Assembly (NCBI GenBank): GCA_003164785.1
Contig: PLUE01000053.1
Span: forward strand, 1 to 64,000
Reading direction: 5' to 3'
Origin: Gammaproteobacteria bacterium
Lineage (GTDB): Bacteria > Pseudomonadota > Gammaproteobacteria > Steroidobacterales > Steroidobacteraceae
DNA length: 64,000 bases
Positions 18,260 through 26,711 of the stretch are shown here, one piece after another (the stretch's first letter is position 1; each line of letters opens with the position of its first letter). The notes beneath the pieces were generated by a model. It saw nothing but the letters and a program-made list of their open reading frames with translations. It was not told the DNA's origin and made no database searches. The translations under genes and the position numbers were made by a program.

Positions 18260-19502
18260 TCCCGTCATTGTTTCGCCCCGTGCCGATCAGACGCCCGACG
18301 CGGGACCTCGGATCCGGCGATTTGCGATCATCGTCGCCATCGTCCTGATCGTGGCGTTCCTGATCGTTCATTTCGTGAAGTCGCACGAAGAGGGTGAAGT
18401 GGCGGCGGGGACGACCCAGACCTCCTCAGCACCCGCGCTGGTGAACGTCATCACGGTCGAGGGGGCGCCGGCGTCGTTGGCGCTCAAACTGCCCGGCGCG
18501 ACGGCCGCCTGGTACGAGAGCACGATCTATGCGCGAGTCGATGGCTATGTCGGAACCTGGACCGCGGATATCGGAGACACGGTCAAGAAAGGGCAGGTCC
18601 TGGCCACCATCGAGACTCCGGACTTGGACGCGCAATTGGCGGCCGCCGTGGCCAAGCTGCAATCGGACGAGGCTCAGGTCAATTCCGCCGAGGCCGCCCA
18701 GGAGCTTGCCAAGGTGACCTACGAGCGTTGGCGCGATGCTCCCAAGGGAGTCGTCTCGGAGCAGGAGCGCGACAGCACCAAGGCCGGCAACCTGAACGCC
18801 ACCGCCCAGGTGCGGGCCGCGCAGGCGCAGTTGGTGGTCGACAAGGCGGTGGCCGAGCGCTTCCGCGTGCTCTCGAAATTCAAGCAGGTGACCGCCCCTT
18901 ATGACGGCAAGGTGACCGAGCGCCAGATCGACATCGGCAACCTGGTCACGGCGGGAAGCAGTTCCAACACGACTCTGCTCTACAAGATTTCGCAAAACGA
19001 TCCGATTCGAGTATTCGTCGACGTGCCGCAGAGTGCTGCGACTGACATGCAACCGGGCGTCGAGGCCAATATTACGGCGAGCAACATCGCCGGTCGGGTG
19101 TTTACCGGGAAGATTACCAGGACCGCCGATGCCATCGACCCGAAAGCACGCACGCTGCACGTCGAAGTCGACATGCCCAACGAGAAACAGACCCTGGTGC
19201 CCGGCATGTACGTGGATGTGAGCTTCGAGATACCGACCGGTGGTCTACCGCAGGTGCCCGCGGCCGCGTTGGTCTTCAGATCCGGAGGCCCGGAGGTGGC
19301 GTTGGTCGATCAGGCGCACCAGGTCAAATTCCAAAAAGTCACGATCGCCCGGGATAACGGAAATTCCGTGGAGATCGCCTCCGGCATCAAGACCGGTGAC
19401 GTGCTGGCGCTCAATATCAGCAGCCAGATCGCCGAAGGCGACAAGGTCGAGATCAGTCAGTCAAAAGAGAGCCCCGCGAATGCGTCTGCGATCAAGAAAT
19501 AG
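18246..19502 (+). CDS. RND efflux periplasmic adaptor
   Basis: This 418-residue adaptor starts at MQAHDPVIVSPRADQ behind GAAGGAAG. It has a membrane anchor (about residues 23-41), the first lipoyl half (STIYARVDGYVGTWTADIGDTVKKGQVLATIETPDLDAQ), an alpha hairpin, the second half (VTAPYDGKVTERQIDIGNLV) and the barrel and membrane-proximal domains (TADAIDPKARTLHVEVDMPNEKQTLVPGMYVDV). It connects the tandem permeases to the outer-membrane factor. It overlaps the permease by 14 bases and the next gene by 23. Confidence 0.95.
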   Translation: MQAHDPVIVSPRADQTPDAGPRIRRFAIIVAIVLIVAFLIVHFVKSHEEGEVAAGTTQTSSAPALVNVITVEGAPASLALKLPGATAAWYESTIYARVDGYVGTWTADIGDTVKKGQVLATIETPDLDAQLAAAVAKLQSDEAQVNSAEAAQELAKVTYERWRDAPKGVVSEQERDSTKAGNLNATAQVRAAQAQLVVDKAVAERFRVLSKFKQVTAPYDGKVTERQIDIGNLVTAGSSSNTTLLYKISQNDPIRVFVDVPQSAATDMQPGVEANITASNIAGRVFTGKITRTADAIDPKARTLHVEVDMPNEKQTLVPGMYVDVSFEIPTGGLPQVPAAALVFRSGGPEVALVDQAHQVKFQKVTIARDNGNSVEIASGIKTGDVLALNISSQIAEGDKVEISQSKESPANASAIKK

Positions 19503-21063
19503 AGGCCTGTGGGCGGGAGGTCTGGGTGCGCTGACGTGCTGCTTCTTCAGTGGTTGTGCCGTGGGACCGAATTATCATACGCCCAACATGAAGCTGCCAT
19601 CGTCGTACGTGTCCGGCCCGGTGGCAACGGCAACGTCAACGAAAGGCGCCCCGATCGACGCCTCGGTATGGTGGAAGTCCTTGGGCGATGCGGAACTCAC
19701 GAGCTTGGTAGATCGCGCCATCAAGGCCAACCCCGAGTTGGAGATTGCGCTCACGCGAGTGCAGGAGGCGCGGCAACAGGAGGCCGTGTTCCTGGGCCAG
19801 GCGTTGCCGGAATTGGAAGCGAGCGGCGGTGCTGCACGCGGAACGGGGAGTGACCTGGCGCGCGGCCGCGCCGATCAAACGCTCATTTCCGCTGAAAATA
19901 CCAACGGTGGCTTCCATCAGGTAACTCAGGTATACGGCTTCGCCGCAGGCTGGGAGGTTGATCTGTTCGGTCAATACCGGCGCGAGATGGAGGCGGCACG
20001 TTACGATGAGGAGGCGGCCCGTGCGGCGCGTAATAACGTGCTCATCTCGATCGTTGCGGCAGTGGTAAGGTCGTACGTCGACATGCGCGGCTTGCAGATG
20101 CAACTGGCCGTCCTGCAGCAAAATGTGGACGTGGCCAAGAGGTACCTCGATTTCGTATCGAGCCGCTACAAGCTGGGCATTACCAACGGGCTGGATGTCA
20201 CCTTGGCGCAGCGGCAACTATCGACCTTGCTGGCAGAGCTGGCACCGATGAAGTCGCAGATCGACACGGCGCAGTACATCATTGCGATCTATTGCGGCGA
20301 GTTCCCGGAGTCGATGGTGCAGGAGCTGTCTGCTGCCGGTGAGATCCCACAGGTCCCCGCCGCCCTGGACACGGGCTTGCCTCTCGACTTGTTGAGGCGT
20401 CGGCCGGACATCAATGAAGCCGAACGCCAGCTGGCTGGTGCCACCGCCCGAATCGGCGTCGCGACCGCCAATCTGTTTCCCCATTTGGCGATCACCGGCG
20501 GCGCGGGATTCCAAGGGCAGGGGCTTGGTGTGACGCCCGTCATGAAAAGCTTCATCTGGTCGGCGGGTCCATCCCTCATGCTGCCGATTCTCGATTTCGG
20601 CACCTTGGACGCCATGGTCAATATTGCGGATTTGCAGACGCATGCCATGCTCATGAATTACAAGCAGACCGTGCTGGGCGCGGTGCAACAGGTCGATTCG
20701 GCAGCGAGCGCGTATAACGCCCAGCAGGATCGGTTGAACAATTTGCGCAGCGCCCTGGATGCCAGTCAACAATCGGTCAGTCTGGCGACCCAGCGCTTCG
20801 ACCGTGGCTTGATCGATTCCCTGAACGTCATCGACGCTCAGCGGCAGGAGTTCCAGTTGGAGCAGGACTACGTCGCCGCTCAGCAGACTGCTGCCGACCA
20901 ATATGTCGCGCTTTACGAGGCGATGGGCGGTGGTTGGGAGGATTATCAAAAGCTGCCGGCGATCAAGCGTCCGCTGCCTGCCGTCATTGCCGCGTTGGTG
21001 AGGTCCGTCCAATCAGATCAGGCGAAAGCGGATGAAGTGGCACAAGGTATGGATCCTCATTGA
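19480..21063 (+). CDS. RND efflux outer-membrane factor lipoprotein (NodT family)
   Basis: This 527-residue channel begins MRLRSRNRGLWAGG inside the end of the adaptor gene; the upstream part of the open frame is antiphase adaptor sequence. The signal peptide ends in lipobox FSGC, then AVGPNYHTPNMKLP. Both TolC-like repeats are present (YGFAAGWEVDLFGQYRREMEAARYDEEAA; LDLLRRRPDINEAERQLAGATARIGVATANLFP; LPILDFGTLDAMVNIADLQ). Unlike its counterpart at 4-1110 it is full length. Its stop overlaps a TTG that opens the ClC-like stub. Confidence 0.95.
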   Translation: MRLRSRNRGLWAGGLGALTCCFFSGCAVGPNYHTPNMKLPSSYVSGPVATATSTKGAPIDASVWWKSLGDAELTSLVDRAIKANPELEIALTRVQEARQQEAVFLGQALPELEASGGAARGTGSDLARGRADQTLISAENTNGGFHQVTQVYGFAAGWEVDLFGQYRREMEAARYDEEAARAARNNVLISIVAAVVRSYVDMRGLQMQLAVLQQNVDVAKRYLDFVSSRYKLGITNGLDVTLAQRQLSTLLAELAPMKSQIDTAQYIIAIYCGEFPESMVQELSAAGEIPQVPAALDTGLPLDLLRRRPDINEAERQLAGATARIGVATANLFPHLAITGGAGFQGQGLGVTPVMKSFIWSAGPSLMLPILDFGTLDAMVNIADLQTHAMLMNYKQTVLGAVQQVDSAASAYNAQQDRLNNLRSALDASQQSVSLATQRFDRGLIDSLNVIDAQRQEFQLEQDYVAAQQTAADQYVALYEAMGGGWEDYQKLPAIKRPLPAVIAALVRSVQSDQAKADEVAQGMDPH

Positions 21064-21332
21064 CGTCCATTGACACCTTACCTGCCAATGGAACGGCTGG
21101 CCTACCGACGCTTGCGACGCGGGGTACAGGCGCGTTTTGGCTGGTTGTGGTTTTCATTGGGTCCGGTGCGGGTGTCGGTGCCGTCGTCTTGACGAAACTG
21201 CTCGAAGGGGTGCAACAGTTTATGTGGCACGGCGCCAATCTGTTGGATGCCGCGGAGCGGGTTGGCGCGTGGCGGCGACCACTCAGCACCGGGAGCCGAA
21301 ATTCCCGCTGCCGATCTAGCAAACTTGTGTGA
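21060..21332 (+). pseudogene. N-terminal stub of a ClC-type chloride channel
   Basis: The 90-codon frame contains FWLVVVFIGSGAGVGAVVLTKLLEGVQQFMWHGANLLDAAERVGAWRR, the pattern of the first membrane helix and following loop of bacterial ClC (voltage-gated chloride channel) proteins. After that the sequence turns Ser/Arg-rich and stops, against more than 400 residues for the family. The TTG start overlaps the outer-membrane factor stop (TTGA). I infer a 3' deletion of a gene that once ended the RND operon. Confidence 0.6.
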
Positions 21333-21363
21333 CCACCCGGGTCAATCGTCAAGGAGCAGAACA

Positions 21364-21942
21364 ATGACTAGAATTCCGCATCACGCCTATGTCTGGACTG
21401 GCAAACGGATGCAGATTGCCTCGATGATGGCAATCGCGGTGTCGGCAACAGCATGCCAAGGGACTATTCATGATAGGTGGGCTCAAGAAAGCGACTCGGT
21501 TGCAGTGTGGTCGCCCAGACTAGAACATATGCTCATTGACCTCCATGGCTCAATCCCTGGGGAGGACGCGGATCGAACCCGAGAAGAGCTTTTGGCGAGC
21601 GACATCTCTGTAGTGCCGGCGAACTTGGCAGATGGCTCAGCAATGGGTTCAGTCCAACGCATCGTGCTTTACATCGGTGGAAATACACTCCCTATGAACA
21701 CGGCCTATTGCCAAGCAGCACCCACACTGCGCAGCGTTGAAATTCCGAAGGGACGAATCATGCTGGCGGCCGCGCTGTGCGATGGGCCTCGCCTGGTGGT
21801 CACGGCGCGGCAAGAGCTGCGTGCGAGTTCTTTCTGGAAGGTCAATATTGGCCATACGATTAATGAGATAAAAAATCGCCTGATCTTTGCATTATCAATG
21901 AGTCCCAGCCAGATTCCGAAGGAGGGTACTGGTTATAGCTGA
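21364..21942 (+). CDS. putative lipoprotein of unknown function
   Basis: The start MTRIPHHAYVWTGKRMQIAS has an AAGGAG ribosome-binding site 7-8 bases upstream; the open frame begins earlier only by chance. The 192-residue product has a signal peptide with a lipobox-like ATAC (about residue 31). The mature part has mixed alpha/beta character (SVQRIVLYIGGNTLPMNTAYCQAAPTLRSVEIPKGRIMLAAALCDGPRLVVTARQEL). Three Cys lie in the mature region including the lipid site. No family recognised. It follows the ClC stub and precedes a zone of gene fragments. Confidence 0.65.
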   Translation: MTRIPHHAYVWTGKRMQIASMMAIAVSATACQGTIHDRWAQESDSVAVWSPRLEHMLIDLHGSIPGEDADRTREELLASDISVVPANLADGSAMGSVQRIVLYIGGNTLPMNTAYCQAAPTLRSVEIPKGRIMLAAALCDGPRLVVTARQELRASSFWKVNIGHTINEIKNRLIFALSMSPSQIPKEGTGYS

Positions 21943-22060
21943 GTGAATTGGCGTGAGTAGCGCACGGTGGGCTGGCACGGTCCGCGGAGGTGTCCCGTTC
22001 CAGCATCCATCGCCAATCGGGGACCTGCTTTAGCAGCGCAATCATGCCGCCCGCAATTCG

Positions 22061-22207
22061 TATCGGCCAGGTGGCGGGTACCCGAGCGAGTTCCGTGAAG
22101 CCGCCGTCGTGGCTTTCACCCATGCCCCAGCCCGTAACGAGCACGCGCTCACCGGCCTTCCATGCCGCATCGGTGCTCAATTCCACGAAAGGCACTGACG
22201 GCATCGA
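22061..22207 (-). pseudogene. fragment of an AcuI/YhdH-type acrylyl-CoA reductase
   Basis: On the minus strand the frame encodes PSVPFVELSTDAAWKAGERV followed by LVTGWGMGESHDGGFTELARVPATW. This matches the motif around the GroES-like domain of YhdH/AcuI quinone-oxidoreductase-like enzymes (VLVTGYGLGVSHDGGYAEYARVPADW). Only about 50 of some 330 residues remain, with unrelated sequence on both sides. It lies head-to-head with the MccB fragment at 22249. Confidence 0.55.
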
Positions 22208-22248
22208 GGCGGTGCCGCGTCCGGTGCCAGTGATGATTGCCGCCAAAG

Positions 22249-22503
22249 TTCGATGCGGACAGTGTGTACGACATCGTGCCCGGTGACGTCCGCGCTCCCT
22301 ACGACGTGCGCGAAGTCATCAAACGCCTGGTGGACGATTCCGACATGCAGGAGTTCAAAGCGCTGTATGGCACCACCTTGGTGTGTGGCTTCGCGCATGT
22401 CTGGGGAATCCCCGTGGCCATTCTCGCCAACAATGGCGTGCTGTTCTCGGAGAGTGCCTTGAAGGGCACGCACTTCATCGAGTTGGCCTGCCACCAACGC
22501 GGA
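22249..22503 (+). pseudogene. fragment of methylcrotonyl-CoA carboxylase beta subunit
   Basis: Residues [20 protein letters not shown], then [20 protein letters not shown] and [20 protein letters not shown], match the carboxyltransferase domain of MccB and related acyl-CoA carboxylase beta chains. About 85 of some 535 residues survive. After ELACHQRG the frame runs into unrelated sequence ending at 22632. Both ends are lost, so this is a remnant of a leucine-catabolism gene. Confidence 0.65.
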
Positions 22504-22663
22504 TTGTTTCGCCAAGGATGCACAGATGCTCACGCTGCTTCAGCTGTGTCCAGCGCTGTTCTTTACGAAACCATCAAAATCTCAGAGAAAATCGCTCGAG
22601 ATGTGTGTAATAGAAAGGTTTTATTGCATTAAGCTGCCGGTCGCCACGGACTGGAGAGGGTCA

Positions 22664-22990
22664 TCAACCGCCAAGGAGTCGCCGCGCGAGCAGGGACTGC
22701 ATATTCCGACGGCCATCGGCGATGACGTAAATAACGACTTGCCCAGCGACAAGGCGATAGATAAGCCTATATGGCTTGAAGAAGATCTGACGAAATTCCT
22801 GGTCACCCAACCCGCGGAGTTCCTTGGGCAGCGTGCCGCGCGTTGGCGCAGCCGACAGGCTGTCGGCAATCTCGAGGATTCGGCCAAGGATATGCTGTGC
22901 AGCCCGTGGCGAATCATACTTTGCTATGTAGCTGACAATGCCTTCCAGATCCTTTTCGGCGTCTTCGGTAATGACTACCTGAAATGCCAC
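22664..22990 (-). CDS. type II toxin, RelE/ParE family
   Basis: This 108-residue protein has the ParE/RelE pattern: MAFQVVITEDAEKDLEGIVSYIAKYDSPRAAQHILGRILE (two N-terminal helices), then PTRGTLPKELRGLGDQEFRQIFFKPYRLIYRLVAGQVVIYVIADGRR. Family members poison DNA gyrase (ParE) or cleave mRNA on the ribosome (RelE); the sequence does not decide which. The GTG start shares its G with the antitoxin stop codon (TAGTG), so translation is coupled. The length is normal. Confidence 0.88.
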   Translation of the reverse strand: MAFQVVITEDAEKDLEGIVSYIAKYDSPRAAQHILGRILEIADSLSAAPTRGTLPKELRGLGDQEFRQIFFKPYRLIYRLVAGQVVIYVIADGRRNMQSLLARRLLGG

Positions 22991-23268
22991 TAGTCCTCCG
23001 TCACCGCCAGAGCACGAATTCTGGTGGCAACCTCGGCGAGCGGCTTCACGCGGCCCTGTGCAACCTGCTGGTTGCCAAGCGCCAGTATCTTTAGCAGGGC
23101 CAATGTCTCTTGCGTCTGCTCGTAGGACGCCACGTCCTGAATCACGGCTTTCGCCTCACCATTCTGGGTGATAACCATTGGCTGGCGCTGGTTAGTTAAT
23201 TCCTGCAGCACCTCTGCTGCATTTGCCTTCAGGTAGCTAATCGGCCGGATTTGCGTCGAATATCGCAT
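22990..23268 (-). CDS. type II antitoxin, Phd/YefM family
   Basis: This 92-residue protein starts MRYSTQIRPISYLKANAAEV and has the Phd/YefM N-terminal fold (LQELTNQRQPMVITQNGEAKAVIQDVASYEQTQETLALLKIL). The C-terminal tail should neutralise the toxin encoded immediately downstream. A palindrome at 23295-23308, just upstream, is the likely operator for autoregulation. Confidence 0.88.
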   Translation of the reverse strand: MRYSTQIRPISYLKANAAEVLQELTNQRQPMVITQNGEAKAVIQDVASYEQTQETLALLKILALGNQQVAQGRVKPLAEVATRIRALAVTED

Positions 23269-23294
23269 AATGGCTCCCCGTAACGTATTGACAG

Positions 23295-23308
23295 GACTAA
23301 ATATAGTC
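23295..23308 (-). promoter_or_regulatory. palindromic operator GACTAAATATAGTC
   Basis: The inverted repeat GACTA-N4-TAGTC is AT-rich and lies about 27 bases upstream of the antitoxin start. This is the usual place for the autoregulatory operator of a Phd/YefM module. On the minus strand the same segment gives a -10-like TATATT. Confidence 0.5.
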
Positions 23309-23666
23309 TTTTAATGGGCTTCCGGCAAGGTGGCGAATTTCGACTGAATCGCGCCATCTACGCCGAAGACAGAGGGCGACTAATGCAGCGACCCGCCGAT
23401 TTCTATACGTCCTCACATGTAAGACCCTGACACGCACATGTAAGGCAACGGATTGAAGACGAATCGCTGGGATATGGACGTCGGGCGCTTATGCGCAGAT
23501 TGTGAAAGCATTTCTCGCCTTAGCGATCAACCATGCCGACGCCTAAGAAGGCGAGGAATCTAGCACTGTCTGAGGCCAAGGGGGTAAAGATGACACGGTG
23601 CTGGCCCGCAGGCCGTGGTGAGGCGTACCGCTATTGGTCCACTGCCTTTTGTTGAGGTAATGCCCG
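23309..23666. other. non-coding stretch with an imperfect hairpin
   Basis: About 360 bases with no supportable gene. Near 23514-23560 CTCGCCTTAG is followed by CTAAGAAGGCGAG, an imperfect inverted repeat. No T-run follows. Confidence 0.35.
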
Positions 23667-23765
23667 GGTATCAACAAGTATCACATGGAAGGCCGCGCGA
23701 AGAAGGTGGGCGGTAAGATTCAGGAGGAATTTGGCAAGCTGGCCGGCAACAGGGTCCAAGAAGCC
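23667..23765 (+). pseudogene. fragment of a CsbD-like stress protein
   Basis: The frame reads INKYHMEGRAKKVGGKIQEE followed by FGKLAGNRVQEA, the N-terminal repeat of CsbD-family proteins. It then shifts into unrelated sequence and lacks an upstream start codon other than the internal ATG at 23685. CsbD proteins are about 60-70 residues, so only the first half remains. Confidence 0.5.
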
Positions 23766-23896
23766 ATACCGGTTCGCCTACCCTCGACATTCCAAGGCCA
23801 ATGGGTACCAGAGGCGATCCTCCGAGACGGGCGTTCAACTACAAGAGTGGCACCCAGTGAGGGTGGTCGGCGTGCGCGAGACGAAGTCCGGTGCCA

Positions 23897-24271
23897 TCAG
23901 ACGACTTCTACGAAATCACCATACCGACCCAGCGCTGCATCGTCAGTCAGCAGGATCATCGGCTCAACCCAAGCCTGTGCCACGAGTAGCCGGTCGAAGG
24001 GATCCTTGTGAATGGGCGGCAACTCAACTACTTTCGCGGCGTGAGCGCCGATGATAGTCAGGTGGTTGAAACCGGCGGGTTCGACCCCGGCCAGAACTTC
24101 GGTTGGATTGGCCTCCAGCTTGCCCAAGGCGCATTTGATGCCGATCTCCCAGATCGACGCGGCGCTCGCAAACACTTCACTCGAATCGATCCGCTGTCGC
24201 GCCTTCTTTGAGAGTTTCGATGGGGAACTCAGCGCCCAAAGCAGCAGATGGGTATCGAGCAGCACCCGCAC
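23897..24271 (-). CDS. type II toxin, PIN-domain nuclease (VapC-like)
   Basis: This 124-residue PIN-domain protein starts MRVLLDTHLLLWAL (first catalytic Asp6). It continues with ASAASIWEIGIKCALGKLE (Glu of the acidic site) and KDPFDRLLVAQAWVEPMILLTDDAALGRY (later Asp residues). Such proteins are magnesium-dependent RNases. The gene follows its antitoxin by 2 bases. Confidence 0.9.
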   Translation of the reverse strand: MRVLLDTHLLLWALSSPSKLSKKARQRIDSSEVFASAASIWEIGIKCALGKLEANPTEVLAGVEPAGFNHLTIIGAHAAKVVELPPIHKDPFDRLLVAQAWVEPMILLTDDAALGRYGDFVEVV

Positions 24272-24273
24272 TC

Positions 24274-24513
24274 TTAACGCCCCTCAAACAGGGTCAGCAT
24301 TTCATCGTCCAACGGCGCGTTGAAATCGTCGCTGACCTTGATTTTGCCTTCAAGCATACCAAGCTGCTTCTTCCGCACGGGAGCGCTGATAGGGATCAAA
24401 CGCGCCATTGGTTTGCCTGCCTTGGCGATGATGATTTCGGCACCGGCCGCCACCTCATCGATGAGCCGCGAGAGGTGAGTCTTGGCCTCGTGGATATTGA
24501 CCGTGTTTGTCAT
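24274..24513 (-). CDS. type II antitoxin, Phd/YefM family (VapB partner)
   Basis: This 79-residue protein, MTNTVNIHEAKTHLSRLIDE with VAAGAEIIIAKAGKPMARLIPI, is a compact Phd/YefM DNA-binding antitoxin with a C-terminal toxin-binding tail. It is encoded directly before the PIN toxin, in one operon. The promoter region carries a TTTAG tandem repeat. Confidence 0.9.
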   Translation of the reverse strand: MTNTVNIHEAKTHLSRLIDEVAAGAEIIIAKAGKPMARLIPISAPVRKKQLGMLEGKIKVSDDFNAPLDDEMLTLFEGR

Positions 24514-24528
24514 CGTTCGCGCGCCTTG

Positions 24529-24556
24529 ACTAAGTTTAGTTTAGTTTAGTATAGCC
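24529..24556 (-). promoter_or_regulatory. AT-rich promoter with TTTAG tandem repeats
   Basis: Three TTTAG repeats (24535-24549) are followed by TATAG. On the minus strand this gives a -10-like TATACT next to repeated TAAAC units. It lies 20-40 bases upstream of the antitoxin start, so it is probably promoter and operator of the module. Confidence 0.45.
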
Positions 24557-24757
24557 GACACTCAATCGGTTGCCAATCCTGGGGTGAATTGGCGTCCTCG
24601 TGCGATTAGGGCGCCAACAATAAAGCGGCATTAACGACCTGATTTATGGGTATTTTCTTATAGGCCTATTGATCGTAGAGGTTGATCTTGGAAGCTCTCC
24701 GGTCTGCCCAACCGAAAAATGCTGGTGTCGACGGGCTGCCACTCTCCACCGGCAAGC

Positions 24758-26362
24758 TCAGTCCCTCCGGGGAAGTGCAAAGAAGAAGGTCGACCCGATG
24801 CCGGGTTGAGATTCCACCCAAAGCCTGCCACCGAGCCGCTCCACGACCTTCTTACAGATGGCCAGCCCGATACCGGTGCCGTCGTACGCCTCCCGGGTGT
24901 GGAGTCGCTGGAAGATCACGAAGATCCGCTCGAGGTACTGCGCCTCGATCCCGATGCCGTTGTCGCGCACCGAAAACACCCATTCATCGGCGCCCCGCCC
25001 CTCCGCAGACACGTGGACGCGAGGCGCCACTGCGCTCCGATATTTGATGGCGTTGCTGAGCAAGTTCTGAAAAACCTGAACGAGATGGGTCTCGTCGGTG
25101 GTGATGATCGGCAGTGGGTCGTAGGTGACCTGGACGCCGCTTTCCTCGATGGTGGCCCGCAGATTCGCGATCGCTTGCCGCAACGAGTCATTCGCCGATA
25201 CGCCAAGCAAACTCGCTCCCAAATTCCCGGCGCGCGAGTAGGCGAGTAGGTCCTGGATGAGTTGCTGCATTCGGTTGGATCCATCAACCGCAAACGCGAT
25301 GAATTCGTCGGCATCGGAATCCAGCCGGCCCCGGTACCGATGAGCCAGGAGTTGCGTGTAGCTCGCGACCATTCGCAGAGGTTCCTGCAGATCATGCGAG
25401 GCGACATAAGCGAATTGCTCCAATTCGTCGTTGGATCTTTTCAACTCATCCACGGCTTGCACCAGGCAGGCCTCCGACCGCTTGCGCTCCGTGATGTCCC
25501 GAATCGCGGCGGTGATGAGAAGTCCGTCCATGCTTTCCAGCGGGCTCAGCATGATTTCGATCGGAAACACGCTGCCGTTCTTGCGCAGGCCCATCAGTTC
25601 CAGGCCGGCGCCGATCTGCTGGGCCGCCGCTTCGGCTGCGGATCGCAGCCGATCGGCATGCAGTCGCTCGGCGAACCCATCTGGGATGATATTGGTCACA
25701 GGCTGCCCCATGAGTTCGTCGCGAAAATAGCCGAATTGCCGTTCCGCTTGGAGGTTGAGAAGCACGATGATTCCCGTTTGATCGACCACGATCATGGCAT
25801 CGGGGGCCGCCTCCAGCAGCCCCCGGTATTTTCCCTCCGATTCCCTGCTCTTGCTCAGATCATGGCTGAATTCCGAAAATCCACTCAGCCGGCCGGTAGA
25901 GTCGTGCAGGGCGGTGAACCGGAGATTCGCCAGGAATTGAGAGCCGTCCTGGCGCACCCGTACCGCCACTTCCTCGTGGCGCCCCTCCGCGGCGGTGATT
26001 TCGAGCACGCGTGCGGGCCGGCCCCGCTGGATGTCGTCCGGTGAAAAGAAGCACGAGAAGTTTCTGCCGATGATTTGCGCCGCGGAGTAACCCTGGTTGC
26101 GCTGCGCACCCGCGTTCCAACTGACTATCTTGCCATTTGGATCCATCGCAAAAATGGCGTAGTCCTCAATCGCATCCAGGAGGGTCTGATGTCTTTCGTC
26201 GCTTTCGAGCAGAGCTTCCCGAGCAACCTGGAGTTCGTCGTCAATCGGGCCTGAGGGAGCGGCAGCCTTGCTTCTCTGGCCGCGATCGTCACACGATTCA
26301 TTGTCGCTCGGCATGGCCGGATGTTCCTTCGAGCGGGGCAAATGGGGGTTGTAACGGCTCAC
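24758..26362 (-). CDS. PAS-domain sensor histidine kinase (soluble)
   Basis: This protein of up to 534 residues (518 if it starts at [14 protein letters not shown], 26314) has two PAS domains: about residues 57-168 ([37 protein letters not shown]) and 180-293 ([28 protein letters not shown]-like [13 protein letters not shown]). These are followed by a HisKA box ([14 protein letters not shown], His323) and an ATPase domain ([34 protein letters not shown]). It resembles bacteriophytochrome-type kinases in its SHDLQEPLR box but has no chromophore domain. No membrane span is seen. No response regulator gene is adjacent, so the partner is unknown. Confidence 0.92.
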   Translation of the reverse strand: MSRYNPHLPRSKEHPAMPSDNESCDDRGQRSKAAAPSGPIDDELQVAREALLESDERHQTLLDAIEDYAIFAMDPNGKIVSWNAGAQRNQGYSAAQIIGRNFSCFFSPDDIQRGRPARVLEITAAEGRHEEVAVRVRQDGSQFLANLRFTALHDSTGRLSGFSEFSHDLSKSRESEGKYRGLLEAAPDAMIVVDQTGIIVLLNLQAERQFGYFRDELMGQPVTNIIPDGFAERLHADRLRSAAEAAAQQIGAGLELMGLRKNGSVFPIEIMLSPLESMDGLLITAAIRDITERKRSEACLVQAVDELKRSNDELEQFAYVASHDLQEPLRMVASYTQLLAHRYRGRLDSDADEFIAFAVDGSNRMQQLIQDLLAYSRAGNLGASLLGVSANDSLRQAIANLRATIEESGVQVTYDPLPIITTDETHLVQVFQNLLSNAIKYRSAVAPRVHVSAEGRGADEWVFSVRDNGIGIEAQYLERIFVIFQRLHTREAYDGTGIGLAICKKVVERLGGRLWVESQPGIGSTFFFALPRRD

Positions 26363-26711
26363 GGTAGGCCAACCCCGGGGCGGTATGCATGAGCAACTCT
26401 ACACTCATGCCCGGTCATCCGCTTGTCGCAGTCGCCATGGAGGGATGGATGTTCCAATACGCCGCACCGCAGCGACCCCTGCCCGCCGTCGGTTTAAGTC
26501 ACTGCTCGGTATTGCGTCCGGTCAGTTCGGATTTTACGAACGAGGCCCTGCGGCAAGACCTGCGCGACAAGCAGGCGCTGTCCTGCACGATGCATGAGCA
26601 ACACCCGGGCACTCGTCGATCAACCGATTTTACCGCTTGATTTAACAGAAACGATCCGTTGGATTGCTTGATGCGTTCCTCGTAACGTGGCGCTCATCGG
26701 TTCGGAGGAGA
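26363..26711. other. intergenic region between kinase and exporter genes
   Basis: About 350 bases between divergent genes. Two short plus-strand frames here have no ribosome-binding site and no family resemblance. A GGAGGAG at 26705 serves the exporter gene. Confidence 0.4.

Noticed and set aside
12184..18268. Long minus-strand open frames (12184-13371, 13423-14730, 14945-16291, 17261-18268)
   Set aside because: They are antisense to the RND permeases, rich in His, Arg and Gln, and show no family resemblance; they arise from high-GC codon bias.
21860..22060. Extension of the AcuI/YhdH frame on the minus strand as a longer protein
   Set aside because: Homology stops after PATWPIRI; the remaining residues match nothing I recognise and overlap the end of the lipoprotein gene.
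23514..23560. CTCGCCTTAG / CTAAGAAGGCGAG hairpin as a terminator or small RNA
   Set aside because: The stem is interrupted, no T-run follows and no promoter is visible.
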